From: an uncultured Clostridium sp.
GTDB taxonomy: Bacteria; Bacillota; Clostridia; TANB77; CAG-508
Length of the DNA stretch: 35,839 nucleotides
Direction of reading: 5' to 3'
Assembly (NCBI GenBank): GCA_948470605.1
Contig: CAOKPI010000017.1
Coordinates: 1-35,839 of the forward strand
Positions 15,934 through 25,067 of this stretch are shown here, one piece after another (within the stretch, counting starts at the first letter, position 1; each line of letters begins with the position of its first letter). The translations under genes and the position numbers were made by a program. The notes below the pieces were generated by a model that was given only the letters and a program-made list of their open reading frames with translations, was not told where the DNA came from and did no database searches.

Positions 15934-16857
15934 ATGGAGAAAGAAGTTTTAATTTTTGGACACAAAAATCCAGATACAGATTCAATCTGTTCTAGTCTTA
16001 TACATGAAAGTTTAAATAACAAAGTGGGCTGGAAAGCAAAAGCGGTAAGATTAGGAAATATTAATAAGGAAACACAATATGTTTTAGATTATTTAGGAAT
16101 AGAAGCACCAGAATTAATAGAAAAAGTAGAAGAAGGACAGGAAGTAATTTTGGTCGATCATAATGAATTTAGCCAAAGTGTAGAAGGAATTGAAAAAGCT
16201 AAAATACGCATGGTTACAGATCATCATAAGATTGCTAATTTTGAAACCTCTGAACCATTATATTTTACAGCGAAACCTTATGGATGTACAGCAACAATTT
16301 TATATGAAGAATTTAGAGAATTTAATTTTGAGATAGATAAAAAAGACGCTATTTTAATGGCAAGTGCTATCATATCGGATACTTTATTATTAAAATCACC
16401 AACAACAACTAGATTTGACCAAAAAGCTTTAGAGGAATTAGGAAAAATGGCAGAAATCGATGTCAATGAATATGGATTAGAAATGCTAAAAGCAGGAACA
16501 GACTTAGATGATTTTTCACCAGAAGAATTAATTAATATCGATGCCAAAGAATTTGAAAAGGAAGATACTAAATTTGAAATTGCACAAGTTAATACCGTTA
16601 GTATTGAAGATGTTTTGAAAAGAGAAGCAGAGTTAAAAGCAGTCATACAGAAAACCATAAAAGAAAAAGGATTAAGTTTATTTATTTTAGCCATTACAGA
16701 TATTTTAAACAGTAATTCCATGATTATTGCTTTAGGAAATAGAACAGACGTAATCAAAACAGCTTTTGGAAAAGATTTAGAAAACGATAAGGCTTTTTTA
16801 GAAGGCGTTGTTTCAAGAAAAAAACAATTATTGCCTGATATTGATAAAAATGTTTAA
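15934..16857 (+). CDS. ppaC: Manganese-dependent inorganic pyrophosphatase
   Basis: Family II pyrophosphatase (DHH superfamily) hydrolyses the pyrophosphate made in biosynthesis. The 307-residue protein has the metal-binding motifs GHKNPDTDSIC (residues 8-18), VDHNE (about 72), TDHHK (about 93) and AIISDT, and the C-terminal DHHA2 domain ending VVSRKKQLLPDI. No CBS or DRTGG regulatory insert is present. The length is typical of the short form. The start follows GAAAGGAAG. Confidence 0.95.
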   Translation: MEKEVLIFGHKNPDTDSICSSLIHESLNNKVGWKAKAVRLGNINKETQYVLDYLGIEAPELIEKVEEGQEVILVDHNEFSQSVEGIEKAKIRMVTDHHKIANFETSEPLYFTAKPYGCTATILYEEFREFNFEIDKKDAILMASAIISDTLLLKSPTTTRFDQKALEELGKMAEIDVNEYGLEMLKAGTDLDDFSPEELINIDAKEFEKEDTKFEIAQVNTVSIEDVLKREAELKAVIQKTIKEKGLSLFILAITDILNSNSMIIALGNRTDVIKTAFGKDLENDKAFLEGVVSRKKQLLPDIDKNV

Positions 16858-16863
16858 TAGAAG

Positions 16864-16936
16864 ATGATTTTGGGGACGGAGGAAAAAATCATGATAGAAA
16901 TAAAGCATGATTTTTTCCTCCGTCCCTAAAATCATG
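16864..16936. repeat. REP-like palindrome after ppaC
   Basis: Arms of about 30 bases, including GGGGACGGAGG on one side and CCTCCGTCCC on the other, pair almost perfectly around a 13-base loop. It lies just after the ppaC stop and could also act as a terminator. It shares the GGGAC/GTCCC character of the elements at 7748 and 19156. Confidence 0.8.
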
Positions 16937-16953
16937 AAATTTTTTTGAAAGTA

Positions 16954-16982
16954 TTGAATATTTTAGTAATTAAATCTATAAT
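16954..16982 (+). promoter_or_regulatory. Promoter of the SpoVB/MurJ-like gene
   Basis: TTGAAT (16954-16959), 17 bases, then TATAAT (16977-16982), 58 bases before the start codon. Confidence 0.6.
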
Positions 16983-17039
16983 GAATAAGTAAAATGAAAT
17001 AAAAGGGATAAAAATACAAGGGAAAGGACGAAGATAAAA

Positions 17040-18675
17040 ATGTCAAAAGAAAAGGCGGAAAAAGAATTGCCTAAAAAAGAAACCTTTATGCAAGGTGTTA
17101 TTACCTTGATTTTTTCACAAGTTCTAATAAAATTATTGGGTTTAGTATATACTTTGTATTTGACAAATAGAGAAGGATTTGGCGATAAAGGAAATGGTAT
17201 TGTGGCAGCAGGGTATCAAATCTATGCGATGTTACTTACGATATCTTCTATAGGAGTTCCGAATGCTATTTCAAAGTTAGTTTCAGAAAGAATCGCAGTG
17301 GGAGACCATAAAGGAGGACATAGAATTTTTAAAATTGCTTTTGCGACATTTGCTATAATTGGATTAGTAGGAAGCTTACTATTATTTCTTGGTGCCAATA
17401 TGATTGCCAATTTATGGTTACAGATACCAGAAGCGGAAATGACATTAGTTGCTTTATCACCAGCTATTTTCTTTGTGGCTATTTCATCTGTTATGAGAGG
17501 ATATTTTAATGCAAGACAAAGTATCAAAGCCACAGCAAGATCACAAAGTTTAGAACAAGTATTTAAAACAACTCTTACGATTATATTAGTAGAAATCATT
17601 GCTATTATTTCAAATGCTTCAACAGAATGGATGGCAGGAGGAGCAACATTGGCTACTACTCTTGCTACTTTTGTAGGATTTGGTTATTTATATCTATATT
17701 ATAGAACTAGAAGTAGAGAGATTGCAACAGAAATAAAGACAACGGTAAATTATAAATATGAGAGAGTGGTAACCATTATTAAGAGGATTTTAATGGTATC
17801 CATTCCAATTGCATTAACAGCTATTATGTCTTCTCTTAATAAAAATATTGATTCTTTTACTGTTGTAAGAAGCTTAAAACAATTTATGCCAGAGGATATG
17901 GCAATTTCTCAATATGGTATATTGGGAGGAAAGGTGGATATGCTAACCAGTCTTCCTTTGTCCATTAATGTTGCATTTGCTACTGCCTTAGTACCTGCTA
18001 TAGCGGCAGCTAAAGCAAGAAAAGATAAAAAAACAATTACACAAAAAACATCTTTTTCATTACTAACGTCTATGTTAATAGGACTTCCATGTACAGTTGG
18101 AATGTGTGTATTTGCGGGACCAATTTTAAATTTGTTATTTCCTAATGCTAGTTCAGGAGCAATTGTTTTACAAATAAGTTCTTTGACAATTATTTTTACG
18201 ATATTAGACCAAACTATTAATGGTGCTTTACAGGGTTATGGCAAATTATTAATACCTGCTATTTCATTAGGATGTCGGTGTATTAGTAAAACTTATTTTA
18301 AATTTGATTTTAGTACCGATTCCAGAAATAGGGGTAAATGGAGCCGCGTGGGCATCGGTAGCATGTCATTTGGTAGCTTTTGTCATTGCCATTACTTCTT
18401 TATCAAAAACAATAAAATTGGATTTAACAGTTTCAAAATTTGTTTTAAAACCTATACTGGCAGTAATCATTATGGGAATTTGTTCTTATTTTAGTTATTC
18501 TATGCTTTTAGGAATAATTACTCAGAAATTGGCAACAATAATAGCAATTATAATCGCTGTAATCATTTATGCTCTAGCAATTATTGCTTTGAAAGTTTTT
18601 TCAGAAGAGGAAATAAAAATGATGCCAGGCGGTAATAAAATCTGTAAAGTACTGGAAAAACTGAAAGTTTATTAA
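17040..18675 (+). CDS. SpoVB/MurJ-like lipid flippase, with one frameshift
   Basis: This is a polytopic membrane protein of the MOP exporter superfamily (SpoVB/MurJ/polysaccharide transporter), which flips lipid-linked sugar precursors. Features are the N-terminal FMQGVITLIFSQVLIKLLGLV, LTISSIGVPNAISKLVSE, MRGYFNARQSI, and many hydrophobic helices. The frame shifts near 18273: dropping one base joins PAISLG to VLVKLILNLILVPIPEIG and restores a normal 544-residue protein. The downstream frame ends KVLEKLKVY. It starts behind AAAGGACGAAG. Whether it moves lipid II, like MurJ, or another precursor cannot be told. Confidence 0.85.
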
Positions 18676-18728
18676 AAAAAAGTAAAAAAAAGAAGGATTT
18701 TCAGTATTTTTGGCGAAATAATTAAAAT

Positions 18729-18767
18729 AGAAGTACATATTGCTTTTGTTCAAGCAATGTACTTACT
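18729..18767 (+). repeat. Leader hairpin upstream of the HU gene
   Basis: AAGTACA and TTGCTT pair with AAGCAA and TGTACTT, with a two-base bulge, making a stem of about 13 bp in the leader of the HU gene. It lacks a T tract. Its role is unknown. Confidence 0.45.
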
Positions 18768-18799
18768 AAACTATTTAAATCTTATAGGAGGTAATTTAA

Positions 18800-19078
18800 A
18801 TGAACAAAGCTGAATTAATCGCAGCAATGGCTGCAAAAACAGGAGACACAAAAAAAGCAGCTGAAGCATCAGTAAACGCTTTTGTAGAAATTGTAACAGA
18901 AACACTAACAAAAGGAGATAAAGTTCAATTAGTTGGATTTGGATCTTTCGAAGTTAGAAAAAGAGCAGCTAGAAAAGGAAGAAATCCACAAACTAAGGAA
19001 GAAATCAAAATACCTGCATCAAAAGCTCCAGTATTCAAAGCTGGTAAAGCATTAAAAGATTTAGTAAACAAAAAATAA
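18800..19078 (+). CDS. hup: HU family DNA-binding protein
   Basis: HU bends and compacts DNA in the nucleoid. The 92-residue protein begins [15 protein letters not shown] and has the signature [20 protein letters not shown], with the DNA-intercalating Pro in the β-arm and the usual ending [15 protein letters not shown]. The length is typical. It starts behind AGGAGGTAA and is followed by its own terminator. Confidence 0.97.
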   Translation: MNKAELIAAMAAKTGDTKKAAEASVNAFVEIVTETLTKGDKVQLVGFGSFEVRKRAARKGRNPQTKEEIKIPASKAPVFKAGKALKDLVNKK

Positions 19079-19116
19079 GATATTTATAGAGAGTATAAAT
19101 ATATGAATTCATAGAA

Positions 19117-19143
19117 AGAGACTAGAAATAGTCTCTTTTTTTT
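19117..19143 (+). terminator. Terminator of the HU gene
   Basis: AGAGACTA and TAGTCTCT form a perfect 8 bp stem with a GAAA loop, followed by about seven T residues. Confidence 0.92.
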
Positions 19144-19155
19144 GAAAAAACAATC

Positions 19156-19371
19156 TGTGACAAGAGGGGCGTCCCTTTTTGTCACAGACGCTATTATATT
19201 ATAAAAAGGTTATTATATTTTTTATGCAGCAACATTTCGGGGGGACCAACAAGTTTACAGTCTGTTAAGCATTTACAGACTGTGCGATGTTGGGAGTTGC
19301 CAATAAAAAACTATAATAACCTTTTATAAGTAAAAAATAATGTGACAAAAAGGGACGCCCCTCTTGTCACA
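19156..19371. mobile_element. Composite element with perfect 31 bp terminal inverted repeats
   Basis: The segment 19156-19186 (TGTGACAAGAGGGGCGTCCC...) is the exact reverse complement of 19341-19371. Each end is itself a near palindrome with GGGGCGTCCC. They flank the structured GGGGACCAACAAG element at 19201-19327. The whole fills the HU-to-IbrA gap and encodes no protein. The ends resemble REP palindromes moved by RAYT transposases; none is in this window. Confidence 0.8.
19201..19327 (+). ncRNA. GGGGACCAACAAG structured element, copy 1
   Basis: AT-rich outer arms (19201-19225 and 19302-19327) pair over about 25 bases. Inside is a core (19241-19297) that begins GGGGACCAACAAG and ends GTTGGGAGT. 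At its centre is a 9 bp hairpin, ACAGTCTGT (19257-19265) with ACAGACTGT (19275-19283). A second copy on the - strand (26236-26361) keeps the same core and changes both sides of the central stem together. This is either a stand-alone RNA or a mobile hairpin element; transcription has not been shown. Confidence 0.5.
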
Positions 19372-19390
19372 AATTTATTTTCGACAAAAC

Positions 19391-19419
19391 TTTACAGGAT
19401 ATTTTAAAAGTGATATAAT
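19391..19419 (+). promoter_or_regulatory. Promoter of the IbrA-like cassette
   Basis: TTTACA (19391-19396), 17 bases, then a perfect TATAAT (19414-19419), 26 bases before the start codon at 19445. Confidence 0.7.
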
Positions 19420-19444
19420 CCTGATAAGGAAAGAGGAAAGCAAG

Positions 19445-20735
19445 ATGGGAAAGAAATACCTAGAAAAAGATGTGCTAGAAGCTACACTAGAAAGATTGAA
19501 AATAATGTTTGGAAATTTTGAGAACATCTATTTCTGTGTAAGTGGAGGAAAAGATAGTTCTGTCATGGTACAGTTAGCCAATAAAGTAGCAACAGAAATG
19601 AATAAAAAATTTGATGTATTATTTATTGATTTAGAAGCGCAATATCATTATACAATTGAACATATTGAACAATTAAAGCAATTATCACAAATTAGAGATT
19701 TTTATCATATTACTTTACCGATGGCACTAAGAAATGCGGTATCAGTATTGCAACCGAAATGGATTTGTTGGGAGGAAGAAAGTAAACATTTATGGGTAAG
19801 AGAAATGCCAAAGGACAGTATAAATATCCGTAATTGCCCTTTTCCATGGTTTAAAAAAGGAGAGGAATTTGAAGAGTTTGTTATTCAATTTGCTAATTGG
19901 TATCAAAAAAAATATAATGGAAAAGTAGCTTGTGGCATAGGGATTAGAACAGATGAAAGTATCAATCGTTTTAGAACAATTGCTTATCAGAAGAATAAGG
20001 TTACTTTTGAAGGACATTTCTGGACCACTAAATTAAAGGTACATGAAAAACATATTGATGTGTATAATTGTTATCCGATTTATGATTGGAAAACAGAAGA
20101 CATTTGGGGAGTGGTTAGTAAATTAAATTTGAAATTCAACTATATCTATGAATTAATGCATAAAAATGGATTGGGGATTCATGAACAAAGACTTTGCCAG
20201 CCGTATGGAGATGACCAAAAAAATGGATTAAATCAATTTAAGGCTTTGGAATATGACACATGGACCAAAGTGTTAAATCGAGTAAATCGGAGTGAATTTT
20301 GGAAACATCTATTGTAAAACAACAGCATTAGGAAATATCAAATCTTGTAAGCCTGAATTTATGTCATGGCAAGAATATACTGTATTTTTATTAGAGAGTA
20401 TACAAATTTACAATGAAGATTTGATGTTACATTATTATAGAAAAATCAAAAAGTTTATGATTTGGCATAGAAATAAGTATGGAGTTGCATTCGAAAATAT
20501 ACCTGAGACAGCAGAAAGCAAATTAGAAAATCAAAAAAAGGTAATTTCGTGGCGAAGAATTGCTAGAGCAGTAGAAAAGAATGATTTTTATTTAAGAAAG
20601 TTATCTTTTGCACAAACCAAAAATGATGATAGAGAGTTAATGAAATTGATTCACAAATGGGATAATTTATTGAATGAGTCAACTAGAACAGACGATAAAT
20701 CATTACAAAAGATTATAAAAGAAAAATGCAAGTGA
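19445..20735 (+). CDS. IbrA-like DUF3440 PAPS reductase-superfamily protein, with one frameshift
   Basis: The protein belongs to the adenine-nucleotide α-hydrolase/PAPS reductase superfamily with a C-terminal DUF3440 region, as in E. coli IbrA. The PP-loop CVSGGKDSSVMVQLANK (about residues 34-50) binds the nucleotide. DLEAQYHYTIEHIEQL and YPIYDWKTEDIWGVVSK are typical. The first frame ends early at 20317. Skipping one base near 20293 joins RVNR to VNFGNIYCKTTALG and continues to 20735, giving about 429 residues, a normal size. ATG 19445 follows GGAAAGAGGAAAG. An acetyltransferase-like gene and an IbrB-like gene follow in the same operon. The true reaction of IbrA proteins is not known. Confidence 0.8.
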
Positions 20736-20748
20736 AGGAGAAATAGTT

Positions 20749-21120
20749 ATGATTATTAAAATGACAAACAAGGATGAGAAGTTTTATGAATACATGGGAA
20801 GACTTTTTGGTTCAAGATTAGTGGAAAAACAAACAAATGACAGAATTTATGACGATGATAGTAAAGAATGGTATCTTTATTTAGAAGAGGATAAAGTAGT
20901 GGCATTTGTATCAATTAGTAAAAATGTAATGAAAAATATTTATACAACGAAGGAAAAATATTTAGAAGAAATATTAAATCAAATAAAGGAAGAGAATCAT
21001 ATTACTTATAGCATTATAACAAAGTCTTACGCGGAAATTTATGAGAAATGTGGATTGAAAATTAGCAAGAACCAAGATTATAAAAATTTTGTATTGGTTT
21101 ATACAGAAGAGAAGAAATAA
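20749..21120 (+). CDS. Small GNAT acetyltransferase-like protein
   Basis: This 123-residue protein starts behind GAAGGAG, 13 bases after the IbrA-like gene. The middle (KEWYLYLEEDKVVAFVSIS) and the end (SYAEIYEKCGLKISKNQDYK) resemble the central β-strand and last helix-strand of GNAT N-acetyltransferases, but the acetyl-CoA loop (Q/RxxGxG/A) is not clear. I therefore call it GNAT-like with caution. It lies between the two ibr-type genes and is probably co-translated with them. Confidence 0.45.
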   Translation: MIIKMTNKDEKFYEYMGRLFGSRLVEKQTNDRIYDDDSKEWYLYLEEDKVVAFVSISKNVMKNIYTTKEKYLEEILNQIKEENHITYSIITKSYAEIYEKCGLKISKNQDYKNFVLVYTEEKK

Positions 21121-21128
21121 ATGTTTCA

Positions 21129-21698
21129 GTGATTAGAGATGGTAAGAAAGGATTGTATAACAAAATGAGTGAAATAGAATTTCCAGTATTAAATGTAAAA
21201 ATGGTAGATATTGATAAAGTAGTTGCAAATGATTATAACCCAAATAAAGTAGCACCACCAGAAATGAGATTACTAAAACATTCGATTGAAGAAGATGGAT
21301 ATACGCAACCAATTGTAACTTATTATGATAAAAAAACAGATATTTATATTGTAGTAGATGGATTTCACCGATATCGTTGTGCAAAAGAGTATTTTCATCT
21401 AAAACAGATTCCAATTGTTACGATTGATAAGGATTTGGAAAATCGTATGGCAAGTACCATTAGGCATAACAGAGCAAGGGGAACACATCAAATTATTGAT
21501 ATGTCTCATATTGTTTTAACATTAACACAAAATGGATGGTCCGAAAAAGAGGTTTCTAAACATTTAGGAATGGAGTTAGATGAAGTGATTCGATTAAAGC
21601 AAATTACAGGACTAAAAGAAATGTTTGCCAACCATGAATTTAGTAAGTCATGGGAAGAATTTGAGGAAAATAGAAAAAAGAGAAAAGCACAAAAATAA
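21129..21698 (+). CDS. IbrB-like ParB/sulfiredoxin-domain protein
   Basis: This ParB-N/sulfiredoxin-fold protein of up to 189 residues resembles IbrB, the usual partner of IbrA. It shows DYNPNKV, LLKHSIEEDGYTQPIV, the box VVDGFHRYRCAKE and RHNRARGTHQI, followed by a helix-turn-helix-like region (WSEKEVSKHLGMELDEVIRLKQ). There is no C-terminal ParB dimerisation domain, so chromosome partitioning is unlikely. The start is uncertain: GTG 21129 has no good ribosome binding site, and ATG 21165 has AAAGGA 12 bases upstream. A strong terminator follows. Confidence 0.8.
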   Translation: MIRDGKKGLYNKMSEIEFPVLNVKMVDIDKVVANDYNPNKVAPPEMRLLKHSIEEDGYTQPIVTYYDKKTDIYIVVDGFHRYRCAKEYFHLKQIPIVTIDKDLENRMASTIRHNRARGTHQIIDMSHIVLTLTQNGWSEKEVSKHLGMELDEVIRLKQITGLKEMFANHEFSKSWEEFEENRKKRKAQK

Positions 21699-21701
21699 AA
21701 G

Positions 21702-21733
21702 AAAAAGATTGCCCAGTTTTTGGCAATCTTTTA
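21702..21733. terminator. Bidirectional terminator between the IbrB-like and HD-GYP genes
   Basis: AAAAGATTGCC (21703-21713) pairs with GGCAATCTTTT (21722-21732), an 11 bp perfect stem with A and T runs on either side. It serves the convergent IbrB-like (+) and HD-GYP (-) genes. Confidence 0.9.
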
Positions 21734-21737
21734 ACTA

Positions 21738-22625
21738 TTATACCTTCAATTTTTTGATAATTTTAATTTCTCGATAAAGATTATCAATGATTGCTTTTCT
21801 GCTTTCATAAGCTATTTTATATTCTTCATAAATGGATAAATAATTATCTAAAGTCTCGTTGTTTTTGAATAACATTTTCATCCCCTCATAGTAGTAATTT
21901 TTATCTTTTTCTTTTTTTGCCTTTTTCATTTTTTCTTTATATTTTTCAATTTGTTCAAATCTTTTTACTTCTTCTTGTAGTTCATCTACATATTCTTGTG
22001 TGCAGGTAATTTCGTATTCAATATCATCGATTACTACTTTGAATAACTTTTTTACAATTAGAGGATTGTTTTTTCCAGCTTGACAGTTTTCAATCAGAAT
22101 TTTCAAAGTATCTGAAATTCCAATGTGAGATTTATATTGCCTTTTGCTGACAATGGCATCGTATTCATCGGCTACACGAATAATTTGACCTTCATAAGGA
22201 ATTTCTTTTTTTGTTAGACCTCGTGGATAACCGCTACCATTTAAAGCTTCATGATGATAAATTGCACCTGCTGCATAAGGTCGTAATTTTAAATCCTTCA
22301 TACATGCATTGTAACCCTGTGTGGTGTGCGTTTTCATAATTTCATACTCTTCATCTGTCAATTTTCCAGGTTTCTGAAGGACTTCAGGAGGAATAAAAAG
22401 TTTGCCAATATCGTGTAAATAAGCACAGATGATACAATATTCTGTAAAATTTTTGTTACAGTGTAGATATTCACAAAGTCTACATGTTAGATTAGCGACA
22501 TTCTCACAGTGTCTTCTTGTAAATACATCTAAACTGTCTAACATGTTTAATTGATATCTCATACTTTCATTCAAATTATAAGATTTTAAGTTTGTTTTAT
22601 CGTAAAAATCAAATTCGCTACTCAT
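21738..22625 (-). CDS. HD-GYP-type phosphohydrolase
   Basis: This 295-residue protein has an HD-GYP domain, a class that usually hydrolyses cyclic di-GMP. It shows HCENVANLTCRLC, the HD motif CAYLHDIGKLFIPPEVLQKPG, KTHTTQGYNA, HHEALNGSGYPRGLTKKEIP (HH and GYP) and IIRVADEYDAIVSKR. The C-terminal 80 residues are charged and likely coiled coil. No receiver or membrane domain is attached, so the signal input is unclear. It starts behind AAAGGGGAA. No GGDEF gene is in the window. Confidence 0.88.
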   Translation of the reverse strand: MSSEFDFYDKTNLKSYNLNESMRYQLNMLDSLDVFTRRHCENVANLTCRLCEYLHCNKNFTEYCIICAYLHDIGKLFIPPEVLQKPGKLTDEEYEIMKTHTTQGYNACMKDLKLRPYAAGAIYHHEALNGSGYPRGLTKKEIPYEGQIIRVADEYDAIVSKRQYKSHIGISDTLKILIENCQAGKNNPLIVKKLFKVVIDDIEYEITCTQEYVDELQEEVKRFEQIEKYKEKMKKAKKEKDKNYYYEGMKMLFKNNETLDNYLSIYEEYKIAYESRKAIIDNLYREIKIIKKLKV

Positions 22626-22710
22626 AATGATTCCCCTTTATATCTAGTTTTTTTTATCATAGCATGAAAAAAAAAAAACTGCAACTTAAATAATAAATTT
22701 AATTTTCGAT

Positions 22711-22936
22711 TTTTTTTGGGGTAAGCTCCTCCAAGTGGCATTATAGTAAAATAATCAAAGAATTTCTAATTTTATTCCAGTCACATTCATGATTCATTCA
22801 AAATATAGGAAGTAACATTTGAACGTGAGAGAGGCTCATTTTACACTGGATAGAGTTTCTATAAAAGCTTAGCTTATCCAAAATCTGTAATGTATTTCCT
22901 ATCAATGCCACTTGGAGGAGCTTACCCCCAAAAAAA
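22711..22936. mobile_element. MITE-like element with about 32 bp inverted terminal repeats
   Basis: The left end (22711-22742, GGGGTAAGCTCCTCCAAGTGG) is mirrored by the right end (22904-22936, CCACTTGGAGGAGCTTACCC). Weaker pairing continues into the flanks. Inside, ATAGGAAGTAACATT (22805-22819) faces AATGTATTTCCTAT (22889-22902), and TGGATA faces TATCCA, so the unit could fold into a long multi-branched hairpin. It fills most of the 398-base gap between the HD-GYP gene and aspS. I see no credible gene in the gap; an antisense open frame there has no support. Confidence 0.75.
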
Positions 22937-22962
22937 CCGAAATTTAAAAAATAATAAAATGA

Positions 22963-22991
22963 TTGAAAAGTAGCCAGATTTGTGTTAATAT
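22963..22991 (+). promoter_or_regulatory. Promoter of aspS
   Basis: TTGAAA (22963-22968), 17 bases, then TAATAT (22986-22991), 32 bases before the start. It lies just outside the MITE-like element. Confidence 0.6.
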
Positions 22992-23023
22992 AGAAAAAGT
23001 AAAAAGCAAACGGAGGAAATAAT

Positions 23024-24767
23024 ATGTATAGAACAAAAACATGTGGAGAGCTAAACCAAAACAATATAGGTGAAACAGTAGAGCTTAGCGGTTGGATACA
23101 AAAAATTAGAAATCTGGGAGGCATGATTTTTATAGATTTACGAGATGAATTTGGTATTACGCAAATTGTCATCCATGATGAAGATTTACAAGAACAAGCC
23201 AAACAATTAACAACAGAAAGCTGTATCCACATTTCACGGAAAAGTTGTGGAAAGAGCAAGTAAAAACATTAAAATTTCGACAGGAGAAATTGAAATAATA
23301 GCAAATGAAATAGAGGTATTAGGAAAATGTAAAAATGTGCTTCCTTTTGAGATTAATACAGAACAAGAGGTAAGGGAAGATTTAAGATTAGAGTATCGAT
23401 TTTTAGATTTAAGGAATGAAACTTTGCATAACAATATATTACTTCGTTCTAAAATATTAAAAACTTTGAGAGACAAAATGGATGATTTGGGTTTTACAGA
23501 AATTCAAACGCCAATTCTTGCTAATTCTTCGCCAGAAGGAGCAAGAGATTATTTAGTGCCAAGTAGAATTAATCCAGGAGAATTTTATGCACTTCCTCAA
23601 GCACCGCAACAATTTAAGCAATTATTAATGGTAGCAGGATTTCATCGATATTATCAAATTGCACCTTGTTTTCGAGATGAGGACCCAAGAGCGGATAGAG
23701 CACCAGGAGAATTCTATCAGTTAGATTTTGAAATGAGCTTTGCAACACAAGAAGATGTTTTTCAAGTGATGGAAGAAATTGTGCCATATACTTTCAAAAA
23801 ATTTACAAATTGGAAAGTAGATGAAGGACCATTTATTAGAATTCCATACAAAGAAGCGATGGAGAAATATGGTATTGATAAACCAGATTTAAGAAATCCA
23901 TTAATCATTCAAGATGTAACAAAGATATTTGAATCTTCTGAATTTAATGCGTTTAAAGGAAAAACCATAAAAGCCATTGTTGTACCAAATGGGGCAGAAC
24001 AAGGTAGAAAGTTCTTCGATAAAATGGGAGAATTTGCTATGACAGATGAGGTTGGAGCAAAAGGCCTAGCATGGACCAAATGGGAGCAATCGGGTGAAGT
24101 AACAGGAGGAATTGCTAAATTTATTACAGAAGATATTAAGAAAAAATTGGAAAGTGATTACCAGGTAGAAAAGAATTCAGCTGTTTTCTTTATTGCCGAT
24201 GAATTAGAAAAGGTTCAAAAAATAGCAGGATTGGTTAGAATCGAATTAGGAAAAAGATTGGATTTAATAGAAAAAGGAGTTTATAAATTTTGTTTGATTG
24301 TAGATTTCCCAATGTATGAATTATCAGAAGAAGGAACCATAGATTTTAGTCATAATCCATTTTCTATGCCACAAGGGGGATTAGAAGCTCTAGAAAAGAA
24401 AAATCCATTAGATATACTAGCTTATCAATATGATTTAGTATGTAATGGCTATGAAATGGCATCAGGTGCTGTTAGAAATCACAATCCAGAAACGATGATA
24501 AAAGCTTTTGAAATAGCAGGATATACAGAAGAAGATGTCCAAAATAGATTTGGAGCCCTATACAATGCTTTTCAATATGGTACACCACCACATGCTGGAG
24601 CTGCACCAGGTGTGGATAGAATGGTTATGCTAATAGCTGACTCACAAAATATAAGGGAAATTATAGCATTTCCAAAGAATAAAAAAGCAAGAGATTTATT
24701 GATGCGTGCACCATCTGTTGTGTCAGAACAGCAATTAGAGGATGTACATATTAAATTGAGGACATAG
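23024..24767 (+). CDS. aspS: Aspartyl-tRNA synthetase, with one frameshift
   Basis: AspRS charges tRNA(Asp), and also tRNA(Asn) if the enzyme is non-discriminating, which would supply the GatCAB substrate. The N-terminal OB-fold (RTKTCGELNQNNIGETVELS) and the class II core (DLRLEYRFLDLRN, TPILANSSPEGARDYLVPSR, FRDEDPRADR, ending APGVDRMVMLI) are clear, as is the bacterial insertion domain. The first frame stops at 23263. Removing one T in the TTT near 23232-23234 joins ESCIHI to HGKVVERASKNIKIS and gives about 580 residues, normal for bacterial AspRS. The gene is essential, so a sequencing error is likely. The start follows GGAGG. Confidence 0.93.
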
Positions 24768-24800
24768 GGACGTAGATAATGTCCCAAAAGGAGGAGAAAA

Positions 24801-25067
24801 ATGGAATTTAGATTTAAACCAAGTGATAAAGTATGCTCACAAGAGATGATAATTGAATTAGAGGGAGATATTATTAAAAAAGTAACAATTGTTGGAGGAT
24901 GTGCTGGCAATACAGTTGGTGTATCTCATTTGATTCAAGGGATGAAAATAGAAGAAGCAATTGAAAGATTAAAAGGAATTCCATGTGGTTATAGAGGAAC
25001 CTCATGTCCAGACCAACTTGCCATTGCATTAGAAGAAGCCAAGAGTAAATTATTAGGTGGAAAATAA
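24801..25067 (+). CDS. TSCPD domain protein
   Basis: This 88-residue protein is of the TSCPD family (named for the motif GTSCPDQLA, present at about residues 70-78). The N-terminal half has VTIVGGCAGNTVGVSHLIQG. Such proteins occur alone or as the tail of ribonucleotide reductases; the small stand-alone version has no proven function. It starts behind AAAGGAGGAG, 33 bases after aspS, and ends directly before the mnmA ATG. It probably belongs to an aspS-TSCPD-mnmA operon. Confidence 0.88.
   Translation: MEFRFKPSDKVCSQEMIIELEGDIIKKVTIVGGCAGNTVGVSHLIQGMKIEEAIERLKGIPCGYRGTSCPDQLAIALEEAKSKLLGGK

Noticed and set aside
19201..19327. T-box or other known riboswitch
   Set aside because: There is no T-box consensus or terminator/antiterminator pair, and the second copy faces away from its neighbouring gene.
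21129..21698. Chromosome-partition ParB
   Set aside because: There is no ParA gene, no parS-like site seen, and no dimerisation domain; the DUF3440 neighbour points to IbrB.
22798..23259. 153-codon open frame antisense to the start of aspS
   Set aside because: It overlaps the aspS N-terminus and the MITE-like element and has no ribosome binding site; it is an antisense shadow.
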